A DNA stretch of 64,000 nt. Origin: Hyphomicrobium sp. D-2 (GTDB taxonomy: Bacteria > Pseudomonadota > Alphaproteobacteria > Rhizobiales > Hyphomicrobiaceae). Where the stretch lies: NCBI RefSeq assembly GCF_029872155.1, contig NZ_JARXLA010000003.1, positions 124,001-188,000 of the forward strand, read 5' to 3'. A program made the translations under genes and the position numbers. The notes under the pieces were generated by a model. That model had not been told where the DNA came from and did not search any database. It was given only the letters and a program-made list of their open reading frames with translations. Positions 53,109-61,766 of this stretch are shown in pieces (position 1 is the stretch's first letter; every line of letters begins with the position of its first letter).

Positions 53109-53999
53109 ATGCCCTTTATCGACCCGCATGCGCACATGATCTCGCGCACCACCGATGATTACGAAGCGATGGCCGCAGCGGGCATCGTGGCTGTGATCGA
53201 ACCGGCTTTCTGGATTGGGCAGGCGCGCACCAACGTCGGCAGCTATCGCGATTATCTTTCTCACATTCTCGGCTTTGAGCGCTTTCGCGCCAGTCAGTTC
53301 GGCATCCAGCATTACTGCTGCATCGGTCTCAATTCGAAGGAGGCCAACAACGAGGCGCTGGCCGAAGATGTGATGGCAATTCTGCCGGAGTTCGCCACCA
53401 AGGAAGGCGTGGTGGCCATCGGCGAGATCGGCTTCGACGAGCAAACCGCGCTTGAGGAAAAGTATTTCCGCCTGCAACTCGATCTGGCGCGCGAACTGGA
53501 TCTTCCGGTCATGGTGCACACGCCCCACCGCGATAAGAAGAAGGGCGCATCACGATCGATGGACATCATCATCGAGCACAATCTCGCGCCCAACCGGGTT
53601 GTGATCGATCACGTCAACGAAGAGACCGTGCGCGAAGTAACGGAGCGCGGTTTCTGGGCTGGGTTCTCCATCTACCCGCATTCAAAAATGACCGCGCCGC
53701 GTATGCTGGAAATCGTCCGCCAGTACGGCGCCGATCAGCTGATCGTCGATTCCGCGTGCGACTGGGGCATCTCCGATCCGCTGTCGGTACCGAAGACGGC
53801 GGAGCTGCTGGCAGCGGCGGGCGTATCGGCTGACGATGTGCGCAAGGTGACCTATGGCAATGCATTGGCCGCGTACGGCCAGAGCGGTCAGATGAGCGAG
53901 CAGGACTGGGCCAGTACGGCCGTGGATCAGCGCTCGCGTTACGATGGAAATACAATTCTGCGTGGCGGGCAGGATCCGCGCGTCGAAGAGAAAAGCTGA
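53109..53999 (+). CDS. eboB: EboB-like TatD-family metal-dependent hydrolase
   Basis: The 296-residue TIM-barrel protein has the amidohydrolase ligands: His7 and His9 in FIDPHAHMIS, Glu in GEIGFDEQT, His in VMVHTPHR, His in VIDHVNEE and Asp in VDSACDWG. This is the TatD layout, but the protein is longer than TatD nucleases and closest in context to the hydrolase of ebo clusters. It is the last gene of the eboDECAB arm and is followed by a weak hairpin. Hydrolysis of an ester or amide in the ebo product is possible; DNase activity is unlikely in this setting. Confidence 0.88.
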   Translation: MPFIDPHAHMISRTTDDYEAMAAAGIVAVIEPAFWIGQARTNVGSYRDYLSHILGFERFRASQFGIQHYCCIGLNSKEANNEALAEDVMAILPEFATKEGVVAIGEIGFDEQTALEEKYFRLQLDLARELDLPVMVHTPHRDKKKGASRSMDIIIEHNLAPNRVVIDHVNEETVREVTERGFWAGFSIYPHSKMTAPRMLEIVRQYGADQLIVDSACDWGISDPLSVPKTAELLAAAGVSADDVRKVTYGNALAAYGQSGQMSEQDWASTAVDQRSRYDGNTILRGGQDPRVEEKS

Positions 54000-54019
54000 C
54001 CGATAGGGAAGGTATTGAG

Positions 54020-54053
54020 GAGCGGGCTTTGCGCGATCAGCGCGCCCGCTTCC
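54020..54053 (+). terminator. Hairpin after eboB
   Basis: AGCGGGC and GCCCGCT pair, with GCGCG/CGCGC pairing inside, about 20 bases after the eboB stop. TCCGTTTGTG follows, a weak T tract. This could end the eboDECAB transcript. Confidence 0.5.
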
Positions 54054-54200
54054 GTTTGTGCGCCGCAGCAGCCGGCGAAGTCGCGCGCATTACGGGAAAA
54101 TAATCCAATATATCGGGGAGATAGATATTATCGGATTGGGCCACTTGCTCCACTTCGCTCGGTGGGCGATTGAGCTAGGTTCTCAACCCATTGGGAGGAA

Positions 54201-54713
54201 ATGCGAATGCGCGTAAAAACAACAATCTGCGCCGCCGTTATGTTTGGGCTGGCGCTGCCTGTCGCTGGAATTGCCACGGCTGAAGATCAGAAGCCGGCAG
54301 CGGAGACTACCGAAAAGGTAGAGCTGGGTCAGGCAGACATTCCGAAGCGGAAGCCGGGGCACTGGCGTATCACGACGGTTGCCGCCAACCTTGGCAAGAC
54401 CACCATCGATACCTGTATTGGTCCCGATGATAGCATCGCAATGCCGGCTGATAACGGCGATTGCGGCGAGCCAAAGGTTGAGAAGGCCGGTACGGAAACT
54501 ATCGTCACCATCGTTTGCAAGCGGCCATATGCCAAGCAGACCATGAGCACGGTTTTCGGCGGCGATTTCAACAAGCGCTACCGCGCCATCATGAAGATGA
54601 CGTTCGATCCGCCGGATGGATTCCAGACCATGGGCGTGACGCTCGATGGCGAATATATCGGCCCGGATTGCCCGCCTGAGACCAAGCAGGACAAGAAAGA
54701 AGAAAAGAAGTGA
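54201..54713 (+). CDS. Secreted DUF3617-like protein
   Basis: The 170-residue product has a signal peptide (TTICAAVMFGLALPVAGIATA). The mature part fits DUF3617: RKPGHWRITTVAANLGKTTIDTCIG with the Pro-Gly-x-Trp start, then cysteines at CGEPKVEK, VCKRPY and GPDCPPE. It ends in a charged KQDKKEEKK tail. GGAGG-like sequence (TTGGGAGGAAAT) lies upstream of the ATG, and a second Met at residue 3 is an alternative start. Function is unknown; family members are small periplasmic proteins. It has a strong terminator behind it. Confidence 0.68.
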   Translation: MRMRVKTTICAAVMFGLALPVAGIATAEDQKPAAETTEKVELGQADIPKRKPGHWRITTVAANLGKTTIDTCIGPDDSIAMPADNGDCGEPKVEKAGTETIVTIVCKRPYAKQTMSTVFGGDFNKRYRAIMKMTFDPPDGFQTMGVTLDGEYIGPDCPPETKQDKKEEKK

Positions 54714-54754
54714 TGCAGGTTTTCTGACCCGCACCTTCTGGCGATATACAAGAC

Positions 54755-54792
54755 AAAAGCCCTCGATTGCCTAAGCAATCGAGGGCTTTTTT
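54755..54792. terminator. Bidirectional intrinsic terminator
   Basis: GCCCTCGATTG and CAATCGAGGGC form a perfect 11-pair stem with a six-base loop, flanked by AAAA on the left and TTTTTT on the right. It lies between the convergent DUF3617 gene and the NarL-type regulator gene and can stop both transcripts. Confidence 0.93.
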
Positions 54793-54819
54793 GTTTTTCA
54801 GTAGCGCTTGGAGCAGCGG

Positions 54820-55467
54820 TTACAGCGTCGAGCGGCCAGGCATGTTCGGCAGATGTTGAATGGCAATGCGCATCAGTTCAGGCAGCGTGCGCACACCCAG
54901 TTTGGCTTTAAGCTGGGCGCAGGTGTTCACCACCGTTTTGTAGCTCACGTGCAGTTCTTCTGCGATCGAGATGTACGGCTTGCCCTCGGCAATCAGCGAT
55001 AGCGTCTGCAGCTCACGCAGCGTCATGCGGCTGAGCGGGTTGCGGTCGCCACGCGCTTCCATGAACGCGATTTGCGAGGCGAGGTCGTGGCTGAGATAGG
55101 GCTGGCCGTCACGCACACGGCGGAATGCCTTTGAGAACTCTTCAGGAGAGGTGTCCTTCAGCACGTAGCCGTTAGCTCCGACCTCCAGGGCGCGGCTGAC
55201 GATCATGCGGTCGGAATGCATGCTGAGAACGAGTATCGCAGTGCGCTCGTCGTGGACGCGTAGGCGGCGGATAAAGGAGAGTCCTCCTAGCGCGCCAGAC
55301 TGCATGGAAAGATCAACGATAATAAGGTCGGGCTGTTTTTGCCGATAAAGTCGGAACCCTTCGGAAAGAGTGGCAGCCACGAAAATCTCGTCAACTCCCG
55401 CATCCTCGAGAAGCCGACGGCAGCCTTGAGCGACAATCGGATGGTCGTCTATGACCAGAACCTTCAT
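54820..55467 (-). CDS. mxaB: NarL/LuxR-type response regulator, MxaB candidate
   Basis: The 215-residue protein has a receiver domain with Asp7/Asp8 (VIDDHP), phospho-acceptor Asp52 (IIVDLSM), Ser82 and Lys104 (YVLKDTS). A LuxR-type helix-turn-helix follows at about 146-205 (LSRMTLRELQTLSLIAEGKPYISIAEELHVSYKTVVNTCAQLKAKLGV). No histidine kinase gene is adjacent. In Methylorubrum extorquens the orphan NarL-type regulator MxaB is required for mxaF expression and its gene follows mxaH. Here it likewise follows an MxaH candidate and lies next to mxaF, which supports the name. The family is certain; the name is inferred. Confidence 0.65.
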   Translation of the reverse strand: MKVLVIDDHPIVAQGCRRLLEDAGVDEIFVAATLSEGFRLYRQKQPDLIIVDLSMQSGALGGLSFIRRLRVHDERTAILVLSMHSDRMIVSRALEVGANGYVLKDTSPEEFSKAFRRVRDGQPYLSHDLASQIAFMEARGDRNPLSRMTLRELQTLSLIAEGKPYISIAEELHVSYKTVVNTCAQLKAKLGVRTLPELMRIAIQHLPNMPGRSTL

Positions 55468-55672
55468 TCAACAGCGTCTTTCTGCGATGAAATATTGTAA
55501 CAGTTAATCCCTATGTGAGGTGGGAAGGGCGATTGCAAGGGAATTATTGGCAACAGGTTGGGTGCCAGGCGGCAATTGGCAAGAGGGGGCAGGGCCTCGC
55601 GTTGCGAGTCTCTTGCCATGACTTAACGCATAGCAAGAATTCCCGCCCGCTGTCAGTAACCTGTCATGAACC

Positions 55673-56209
55673 TTACGGATTTTGCTGCCGCAGCGCGACA
55701 ATAGCCTTGTCTCGGTCCAGCCCTTCCATGCGCAAATTGTAATATTGCTGCGTCAACGATGAGAAGCTCTCAACCGACCGGCCAGAAAGCTGAACCTCGC
55801 ACAGCGTATCAATAATTTCCGGCGCACGCTCGGCGATTTTCTTCTCCTGCAGCATTCCTTCCAGCTGCACGGCCCGGTTGGCAATCATGCGCGGATGATC
55901 GCGAAAGCGCTTTGACGCAATATCCAGCTTTTCCCGCATCTTAGCGACTGCTGGGTCGTAGAGATCAAGATCATGCCCCACTTCCCGGCTTGCGAGCCAC
56001 TGTTCCGCGGGGGTCGGATCGATCTGCCTGAGCCAAGTCAGATTGTAAAACGTGGCTTTTTCCGTCGAAACCGGGGTTGGCGGGGTGGATGCCTCTGGAG
56101 TCGGCTCTTCTCCACAGCCAGTCAGTACGAAAGCTAGGGCCACAATCAATGTGCAAGCGCAGCATGATGGCAATCGGAGCGGCGGCATTAAGTGCTTAGT
56201 GAGGGCCAT
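55673..56209 (-). CDS. mxaH: Lipoprotein, MxaH candidate
   Basis: The 178-residue product has a lipobox (VALAFVLTGC followed by GEEP), so it should be anchored to a membrane in the periplasm. The mature part begins with a Thr/Pro-rich linker and then a helical region (PAEQWLASREVGHDLDLYDPAVAKMREKLDIASKRFRDHPRMIANRAVQLEGMLQEKKIAERAPEIID). I chose the ATG at 56209, preceded by GGTGA; an ATG at 56224 is possible. It is divergent from mxaF and precedes the regulator gene. The order mxaH then mxaB in known mxa clusters suggests MxaH, but I could not confirm this from motifs. Confidence 0.5.
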   Translation of the reverse strand: MALTKHLMPPLRLPSCCACTLIVALAFVLTGCGEEPTPEASTPPTPVSTEKATFYNLTWLRQIDPTPAEQWLASREVGHDLDLYDPAVAKMREKLDIASKRFRDHPRMIANRAVQLEGMLQEKKIAERAPEIIDTLCEVQLSGRSVESFSSLTQQYYNLRMEGLDRDKAIVALRQQNP

Positions 56210-56606
56210 ATTGAGTTCACCCATTTGGAAGTTCGATCGGGCGTTTTTCCCGGTCCACTAAAGTGTTGGGTAGTTCTAGTGCGACACTTCGGTATCCTAG
56301 CGCGGCTTTGCGGCGCAGCGCGACGGCACTGACTTGCACACACGTTGCCACCTTTGCCATGAGACTCTTGGAAGTTGACCTAAAGACGCGACAACATGTG
56401 CGTTCTAGCTTTCCTCACGGCCGAGACAGGATTCCGCAAGGAACCTTACTCAGCTCGTGCAGCTCAGACGAGTAACTGCGACTGATCACTGCACCTCTAA
56501 AAAAGGCGGCGAGGACTTTATTGCTCATACAAAATGTACGAGCGAGGTCATCTGTATCCTTAAGGAACCGCCTTTGTCCTGGGAGCGAAAACGCGAGGGT
56601 TTGTTG
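56210..56606 (+). other. Divergent mxaF / lipoprotein promoter region
   Basis: No gene is seen in this stretch of about 400 bases. It must carry the mxaF promoter. The longer open frame that enters mxaF from 56457 is not preceded by a ribosome binding site, whereas GAGGG stands nine bases before the ATG at 56607. An imperfect palindrome at 56523-56543 is listed separately. Confidence 0.6.
56523..56543. promoter_or_regulatory. Imperfect palindrome upstream of mxaF, candidate regulator site
   Basis: GCTCATACA and TGTACGAGC are reverse complements at eight of nine positions with AAA between. It lies 64 to 84 bases before the mxaF start codon. NarL-type regulators often bind such inverted heptamer-like sites, so it may be the target of the adjacent MxaB candidate. 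Confidence 0.35.
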
Positions 56607-58496
56607 ATGAAAGCACACCTCAAGTCAGGCTTGCTGGCGTCCGCATCGATTGCGGCGTTGGTAGGCTTCGTTACTGGCGCTAGCGCCAACGACAAGCTCA
56701 TTGAGCTGTCGAATAGTGACGAAGCCTGGGTTATGACCGGTAAGAACTACGACTCTAATAACTACAGCCCGCTGAAGCAGATCAATAAAAGCAACGTAAA
56801 GAATCTGCGGGTTGCTTGGTCGTTCTCGACCGGTCTTCTCCACGGTCACGAAGGTACACCGCGCGTCGTTGACGGCGTGATGTACATTAACTCTTCCTTC
56901 CCGAACAACGTCTATGCTCTGGACCTGAACAATCCGGGCAAGATCAAGTGGCAGCACAAGCCGAAGCAGGATCCTGCTGCGCGCTCGGTTGCTTGCTGCG
57001 ACCTCGTCAACCGCGGTCTGGCCTACTGGCCGGGCGATGGTAAGACCCCTTCCCTCATCATCAACAACCAGCTTGACGGCCACGTTGTTGCTCTGAACGC
57101 TGAGACGGGCGAAGAGTTCTGGAAGCTCGAAAACTCCGACATCAAGGTCGGTTCGACGCTGACGATCGCTCCTTACGTTGTTAAGGACCTCGTGATCATC
57201 GGTTCGTCGGGCGCTGAGCTCGGTGTTCGCGGTTATGCAACCGCTTACGACGTTAAGACGGGTGCCCAGGTGTGGCGTAAGTATGCCACGGGTCCGGATG
57301 ACGAAGTTGGTATCGGCGACAAGTTCAACGAAGCCAACCCGCATTACGGCCAGAAGGGTCTCGGAACGTCGACCTGGGAAGGCGATGCCTGGCGCATCGG
57401 TGGCGGCACGAACTGGGGCTGGTACGCATACGATCCCGAAGAGAACCTGATCTACTACGGATCGGGCAACCCCTCTCCGTGGAACGAGACGATGCGTCCG
57501 GGTGACAACAAGTGGACCATGACCATCATGGCTCGCGACGCTGACACCGGTGAGCTTCGCTTCGGCTACCAGAAGACTCCGCATGACGAGTGGGACTACG
57601 CGGGCGTGAACGTTATCATGCTCTCCACTCAGAAGGACAAGTCGGGCAAGGTTCGCAAGCTGCTGACCCATCCTGACCGCAACGGTATCGTCTACACCCT
57701 CGATCGTACCAACGGCGACCTTATCTCCGCTGACAAGATCGACGACACCGTCAACGTCTGGACGCACGTCGACCTGAAGACCGGTATCCCGGTCCGCGAT
57801 CCTGAGTACGGCACCCGCATGGACCACAAGGCAACGAACGTTTGCCCGTCGGCCATGGGTTACCACGATCAGGCTCACGACTCCTACGATCCGAACCGCC
57901 AGCTGTTCTACATGGCGATCAACCACATCTGCATGGACTGGGAACCGTTCATGCTGCCGTATCGCGCCGGCCAGTTCTTCGTCGGTGCTACGCTGTGGAT
58001 GTACCCGGGTCCGAAGGGCGACCGTCAGAACTACCTCGGCCTTGGTCAGGTGAAGGCATACAACGCCATCACCGGCGACTATAAGTGGGAAGTGATGGAA
58101 CGCTTCGCCGCTTGGGGTGGTACGCTTGCTACCGGTGGCGACCTGGTGTTCTACGGAACGCTGGATGGCTATCTGAAGGCTCGCGACAGCGATACCGGTG
58201 AGCTTCTCTGGAAGTTCAAGATGCCGTCGGGCGCTATCGGCTACCCGATGACCTACCTCCACAAGGGCACCCAGTACGTCGCCATCTACTACGGCGTTGG
58301 TGGTTGGCCGGGTGTTGGTCTGGTGTTCGACCTCAACGATCCGACTGCTGGTCTCGGTGCCGTGGGTGCGTTCAAGCATCTCGCCAACTGGACCCAGATG
58401 GGTGGTGGTCTTCTTGTCTTCTCGCTTGACGGCAAGAGCCCCTACTCTGAGGACGTGATGCTCGACGAGTATCCGCCGCAGCTGCCGAAGCTCTGA
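56607..58496 (+). CDS. mxaF: Methanol dehydrogenase large subunit, calcium type
   Basis: MxaF oxidises methanol to formaldehyde in the periplasm with PQQ. The 629-residue precursor has a signal peptide ending at ASA (27) and matches the M. extorquens protein closely. In mature numbering the vicinal Cys103-Cys104 pair ([10 protein letters not shown]), Glu177 (GAELGVRG), Trp243 (GTNW), Asn261 (SGNPSP) and catalytic Asp303 ([10 protein letters not shown]) are all present. The residue two after the catalytic Asp is Ala, as in calcium-dependent MxaF; lanthanide-dependent XoxF has Asp there. Codon choice is strongly biased, pointing to very high expression. It heads the mxa operon. Confidence 0.98.
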   Translation: MKAHLKSGLLASASIAALVGFVTGASANDKLIELSNSDEAWVMTGKNYDSNNYSPLKQINKSNVKNLRVAWSFSTGLLHGHEGTPRVVDGVMYINSSFPNNVYALDLNNPGKIKWQHKPKQDPAARSVACCDLVNRGLAYWPGDGKTPSLIINNQLDGHVVALNAETGEEFWKLENSDIKVGSTLTIAPYVVKDLVIIGSSGAELGVRGYATAYDVKTGAQVWRKYATGPDDEVGIGDKFNEANPHYGQKGLGTSTWEGDAWRIGGGTNWGWYAYDPEENLIYYGSGNPSPWNETMRPGDNKWTMTIMARDADTGELRFGYQKTPHDEWDYAGVNVIMLSTQKDKSGKVRKLLTHPDRNGIVYTLDRTNGDLISADKIDDTVNVWTHVDLKTGIPVRDPEYGTRMDHKATNVCPSAMGYHDQAHDSYDPNRQLFYMAINHICMDWEPFMLPYRAGQFFVGATLWMYPGPKGDRQNYLGLGQVKAYNAITGDYKWEVMERFAAWGGTLATGGDLVFYGTLDGYLKARDSDTGELLWKFKMPSGAIGYPMTYLHKGTQYVAIYYGVGGWPGVGLVFDLNDPTAGLGAVGAFKHLANWTQMGGGLLVFSLDGKSPYSEDVMLDEYPPQLPKL

Positions 58497-58512
58497 TGAG
58501 GAGCTGGACGTT

Positions 58513-58541
58513 CCCGCTGGGTTGCTAGGCAACCTGGCGGG
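58513..58541 (+). other. Stem-loop between mxaF and mxaJ
   Basis: CCCGCTGGGTTGC pairs with GCAACCTGGCGGG (two G-U pairs) around a three-base loop, about 17 bases after the mxaF stop. No T run follows. It may protect the 3' end of mxaF mRNA or partly end transcription, giving more MxaF than the downstream proteins. Confidence 0.6.
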
Positions 58542-58695
58542 GGCGCCCGACCCACAGCGCCGATCCGTACACTCCTCCAACGGTTAGGATGCTGTCTCCG
58601 CATCATCGCCAAAGTGGCGATTAGTGTCGGGCGTAGAACACTCAAGATAAGCTCGGCGCCGGAGCAGATCTGCTTCATGAAAGCATAGCGTCAAT

Positions 58696-59601
58696 ATGAG
58701 CAAGACATCAAAATTCCATCAGTCGGCCTTCGCGTTTTTGTCGGTTGCCGTGATGGCGGGAAGCTTCACCGTTCTGTCCGCAACGGCAGAGGAAGCTAAG
58801 AAGAAAACAACTCCGCCAGATCCGTCTGTCCTCCGCATTTGTGCTTCCGAGGTTGAGAAGCCTTACTCAATGCGTGACGGGAAAGGATTCGAAAACAAAA
58901 TTGGCAATGTTCTTGCCGAAGCAATGGGCAAGCGCGCCAGGTTCGTTTGGACGGATAAGCCTGCGATTTATCTCGTTCGGGATCAGCTCGACAAAAACAA
59001 CTGCGATGTTGTGATTGGCCTCGACACAGGTGATGAGCGGGTTCTGACGTCGAATCCCTATTATCGCGCGCCTTACGTGTTCGTAATGCGTTCGGACTCT
59101 CCGCTCGACATTACGAGCTGGGACAGCCCGGACATTCTCAAGGCATCGAAGATCGGTATGTCTCAAGACAGCCCGGCGCAGGTGATGCTTGAGAAGCTTG
59201 GTCTTTTCAATTCGAACTTCAACTACATGAAGTCGCTGGTCGGCTTCAAGAGCAAGCGTAACCAGTACATTCGTGTCGATCCGCAGCGCTATGTCGATGA
59301 CGTTGCCTCCGGAAAGGCCGATTTTGCCGTGGTGTTTTCTCCTGAAGTCGCACGTTATGCCAAGGATCGCGGCAATGCGTTGAAGCTCGTTGTAGTTCCC
59401 GACAACGCAACGCGCAGCGACGGACAGCATCTGCCTTTCCACTTTGATCAGTCGATCGCAGTGCGCAAGGATGACAAGGAGTTGCTGGCTGAGGTCAATG
59501 CTGCGCTAGAAAAAGCGAAACCCGAAATCGAGAGCATCCTGAAGGAAGAAGGCATTCCCCTGGACGAGCTCGCGAAGACCCCAGAGGGACGTCAAGGATG
59601 A
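58696..59601 (+). CDS. mxaJ: Methanol oxidation system periplasmic protein MxaJ
   Basis: The 301-residue product has a signal peptide (AFAFLSVAVMAGSFTVLSATAEEA) and the fold of periplasmic solute-binding proteins: VLRICASEVEKPYSMRDGKGFENKIGNVLAEAMGKRARFVWTDKPAIYLVRDQLDKNNCDVVIGLDTGDERVLTSNPYYRAPYVFV is the typical first lobe. MxaJ is needed for active methanol dehydrogenase and probably helps assemble it; XoxJ is its counterpart in xox clusters. Its position between mxaF and mxaG is the standard order. The stop overlaps the mxaG ATG. Confidence 0.95.
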   Translation: MSKTSKFHQSAFAFLSVAVMAGSFTVLSATAEEAKKKTTPPDPSVLRICASEVEKPYSMRDGKGFENKIGNVLAEAMGKRARFVWTDKPAIYLVRDQLDKNNCDVVIGLDTGDERVLTSNPYYRAPYVFVMRSDSPLDITSWDSPDILKASKIGMSQDSPAQVMLEKLGLFNSNFNYMKSLVGFKSKRNQYIRVDPQRYVDDVASGKADFAVVFSPEVARYAKDRGNALKLVVVPDNATRSDGQHLPFHFDQSIAVRKDDKELLAEVNAALEKAKPEIESILKEEGIPLDELAKTPEGRQG

Positions 59602-60182
59602 ATAAACTTACGAAGATAGTGCTTGTTGGTCTGTCAATGGTAGTTCTGCCGGCAGCAGCGATGGCATTGGATCCTTTCCGTAACACCATTACGGGCGATA
59701 TTCTCGACTTGAATATTGCGCCAAAGGATGATCCCGAGCCGCCTGCCGTCAAGCAGTTCCTTGAAACCGGTGTCAACCCGTACAACGAAAAGGCTGAGTG
59801 CTTGCCGCTGGGCAACTTCCTCTACCTGTCGTCGTGCTCCGGCTGTCACGGGCACGTTGCTGAAGGTAAGGTTGGACACGGCCTTAACGACGCGTACTGG
59901 ACCTATCCGAAGAACCGGACTGACAAGGGCCTCTTCGAGACGATCTATGGTGGCGCTCAGGGCATGATGGGCCCGCACAGCGATAAGTCGATCAACGAGA
60001 TCCTGAACATCATGGCTTGGATTCGCCATCTGTACGCTGAGGATCCCAAGAAGGCCCGTTGGTTGACACCTGAGCAGCGTGAAGTGTTCAAGCCCTATGT
60101 CGAAGACAAGAGCGTTGAGCATGGCACCGCTGAACTGGCGCAGGCTGTACCGGCCGATGTGTGCGGAACGATGCGCCATTAA
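59598..60182 (+). CDS. mxaG: Cytochrome cL, electron acceptor of methanol dehydrogenase
   Basis: The 194-residue precursor has a signal peptide (KIVLVGLSMVVLPAAAMA) and one haem motif CSGCH (80-84). AVKQFLETGVNPYNEKAECLPLGNFLYLSSC and GLFETIYGGAQGMMGPHSDKSINEILNIMAWIRHLY are cytochrome cL signatures. It takes electrons singly from the reduced PQQ of MxaF and passes them to a small cytochrome c. It is overlapped with mxaJ and followed by mxaI. Confidence 0.96.
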   Translation: MNKLTKIVLVGLSMVVLPAAAMALDPFRNTITGDILDLNIAPKDDPEPPAVKQFLETGVNPYNEKAECLPLGNFLYLSSCSGCHGHVAEGKVGHGLNDAYWTYPKNRTDKGLFETIYGGAQGMMGPHSDKSINEILNIMAWIRHLYAEDPKKARWLTPEQREVFKPYVEDKSVEHGTAELAQAVPADVCGTMRH

Positions 60183-60269
60183 AAGAATGTTCGCTTCCGG
60201 TGGGCGCGAGCAAGAAGGCGGGCAATACCGCCAAACTAAGACGTTAAGGAAAGCCAGGAGGAAATTGTC

Positions 60270-60557
60270 ATGACGAAGACTGTGTTCATCGCTACGGCCG
60301 TTGCTGCGCTCGTCGCCGCTTCGTCCGCTTTCGCCTACGACGGCACCAAGTGCAAGGCGCCGGGCAACTGCTGGGAGCCGAAGCCGGGCTATCCGGAGAA
60401 GATTGCTGGCTCCAAGTACGACCCGAAGCATGATCCGGCCGAGCTCGCCAAGCAGGGCAACTCGATCAAGGAAATGGAAGCTCGCAACGCGAAGCGCACT
60501 GCGCACTTCGTCAAGAGCGGCGAGTGGATCTACGACGTGGAAGACATCCCGAACTAA
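60270..60557 (+). CDS. mxaI: Methanol dehydrogenase small subunit
   Basis: The 95-residue precursor gives a mature protein starting YDGTKCKAPGNCWEPKPGYPEKIAGSKYDPKHDPAELAKQ, with the disulfide pair Cys6-Cys12 (mature numbering) and the long Lys/Glu-rich helix typical of MxaI. It wraps against MxaF in the alpha2beta2 enzyme. A strong GGAGG lies eight bases upstream of the ATG. Its presence confirms that the operon is of the mxa and not the xox type. Confidence 0.97.
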   Translation: MTKTVFIATAVAALVAASSAFAYDGTKCKAPGNCWEPKPGYPEKIAGSKYDPKHDPAELAKQGNSIKEMEARNAKRTAHFVKSGEWIYDVEDIPN

Positions 60558-60621
60558 TTTGGGTGTTAGGTGGCTCCTCGGAGCAGTACACGACTATTGC
60601 TGCTTCCTCCCGAGGACACTG

Positions 60622-60643
60622 GGGGTGCGGGTATCCGCACCCC
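60622..60643 (+). other. Stem-loop between mxaI and mxaR
   Basis: GGGGTGCGG and CCGCACCCC form a perfect nine-pair stem with a four-base loop. CTCCACCTTG follows rather than a T run. It may partly end transcription or mark an mRNA processing point between the structural genes and the assembly genes. Confidence 0.6.
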
Positions 60644-60716
60644 TCCACCTTGTCTGACGTTTGCTTTTCATTTCACTTGCTGACGTATGTCGGCCCCGGC
60701 GCACAGGAGTGCTACC

Positions 60717-61766
60717 TTGTCCCGCGAAGGTTTGCAGGCGGTCAAGGCTTCCGAAGGAATCGACCTTTCATCGTGGCGCCAGCACGCGATCGATTTCGAA
60801 ACGGAGCTTGGTAAGGTCGTAATCGGCCAGCAGCGCAATATTCATCTGTTGACCATCGCCATTTTCGCCCGCGGCCACGTGCTGCTAGAAGGCGATGTTG
60901 GCGTCGGCAAAACCACTCTGCTTCGCGCGGCCTCGCGCGGTCTGGGCGGTGCGTACGAGCGTGTCGAAGGCACAATCGACCTCATGCCTGCCGACATGGT
61001 GTACCACACCTATATCGGTGAAGATGGTCGTCCGCGCGTAGAGCCGGGTCCTGTCATTCGCTACGGCAGTGAGTTGACAGTCTTCTTCTTCAACGAAATC
61101 AACCGCGCCCGTCCGCAGGTTCATTCGCTGCTGCTGCGCCTTATGGCTGAGCGCTCGATTGCGGCCTTTAACAAGGAATATCACTTCCCGTACCTCTTGG
61201 TGTTTGCCGATCGCAATCGCATCGAGCGGGAAGAAACATTTGAACTGCCGGCTGCCGCTCGCGACCGCTTCCTGATGGAAATCAACATTTCCACGCCGAC
61301 TGATCCTGATGTCCGGCGTCAGCTTGCATTCGATCCGCGTTTCCACGATGGAGACAAGCTGATTGAGAGCGTGCGTGAGTCTATTCTCGATCACCGGGCG
61401 TTGCCGCAAGTAGCTGCAGCGATTCAGGAAAGCGTCACGGCCAGCGAAGATCTGCAGCGTTACACGCTCGATCTTTGGCAGGCAATTCGTAATCCTGCCG
61501 CAGCTGGCATCGAGATCCCCGACGTCGACATGGATCGCCTTGTTTCCGGCGGCGCCAGTCCGCGCGGAATGAGCTACCTGCTCCGTGCAGCGCGCGTTGC
61601 GGCATTCCTCGATAATCGGACGATGGTTGTTCCTGAAGATTTGCGTTCTGTGTTCTTTGAGACCATGGCACATCGCATTTTCTTCGACCCGATCTATGAA
61701 CTTCGGCGTGAGCCGATTGTTCGGGAACTGGTTCGCCAGCTGTTCGAAAGGGTGCCGGCGCCATGA
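60717..61766 (+). CDS. mxaR: MoxR-family AAA+ ATPase MxaR
   Basis: I chose the TTG at 60717 because CAGGAG lies seven bases upstream; an in-frame ATG at 60687 has no such site. The 349-residue product has Walker A GDVGVGKT (59-66), Walker B LTVFFFNEINRA, sensor segment LLVFADRNRIE and arginine-finger region PAAARDRFLMEI. MoxR ATPases work with VWA-domain proteins as chaperones; here the partners are MxaS and MxaC, and the task is calcium insertion into methanol dehydrogenase. The stop overlaps mxaS. Confidence 0.94.
   Translation: MSREGLQAVKASEGIDLSSWRQHAIDFETELGKVVIGQQRNIHLLTIAIFARGHVLLEGDVGVGKTTLLRAASRGLGGAYERVEGTIDLMPADMVYHTYIGEDGRPRVEPGPVIRYGSELTVFFFNEINRARPQVHSLLLRLMAERSIAAFNKEYHFPYLLVFADRNRIEREETFELPAAARDRFLMEINISTPTDPDVRRQLAFDPRFHDGDKLIESVRESILDHRALPQVAAAIQESVTASEDLQRYTLDLWQAIRNPAAAGIEIPDVDMDRLVSGGASPRGMSYLLRAARVAAFLDNRTMVVPEDLRSVFFETMAHRIFFDPIYELRREPIVRELVRQLFERVPAP

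Noticed and set aside
53109-53999. Housekeeping TatD nuclease
   Set aside because: The metal motifs match the family, but the length and the location at the end of eboDECAB favour EboB.
56607-58496. XoxF (lanthanide-type) identity for the methanol dehydrogenase
   Set aside because: The residue two after catalytic Asp303 is Ala (WDYAGVN), and mxaI and the mxaJGIRSAC order follow, so MxaF is the right name.
56625-58580. 651-codon open frame on the minus strand covering mxaF
   Set aside because: It is the antisense of a certain gene. The strong codon bias of mxaF removes stop codons from the opposite strand. The translation is rich in Val, Arg and His with no domain.
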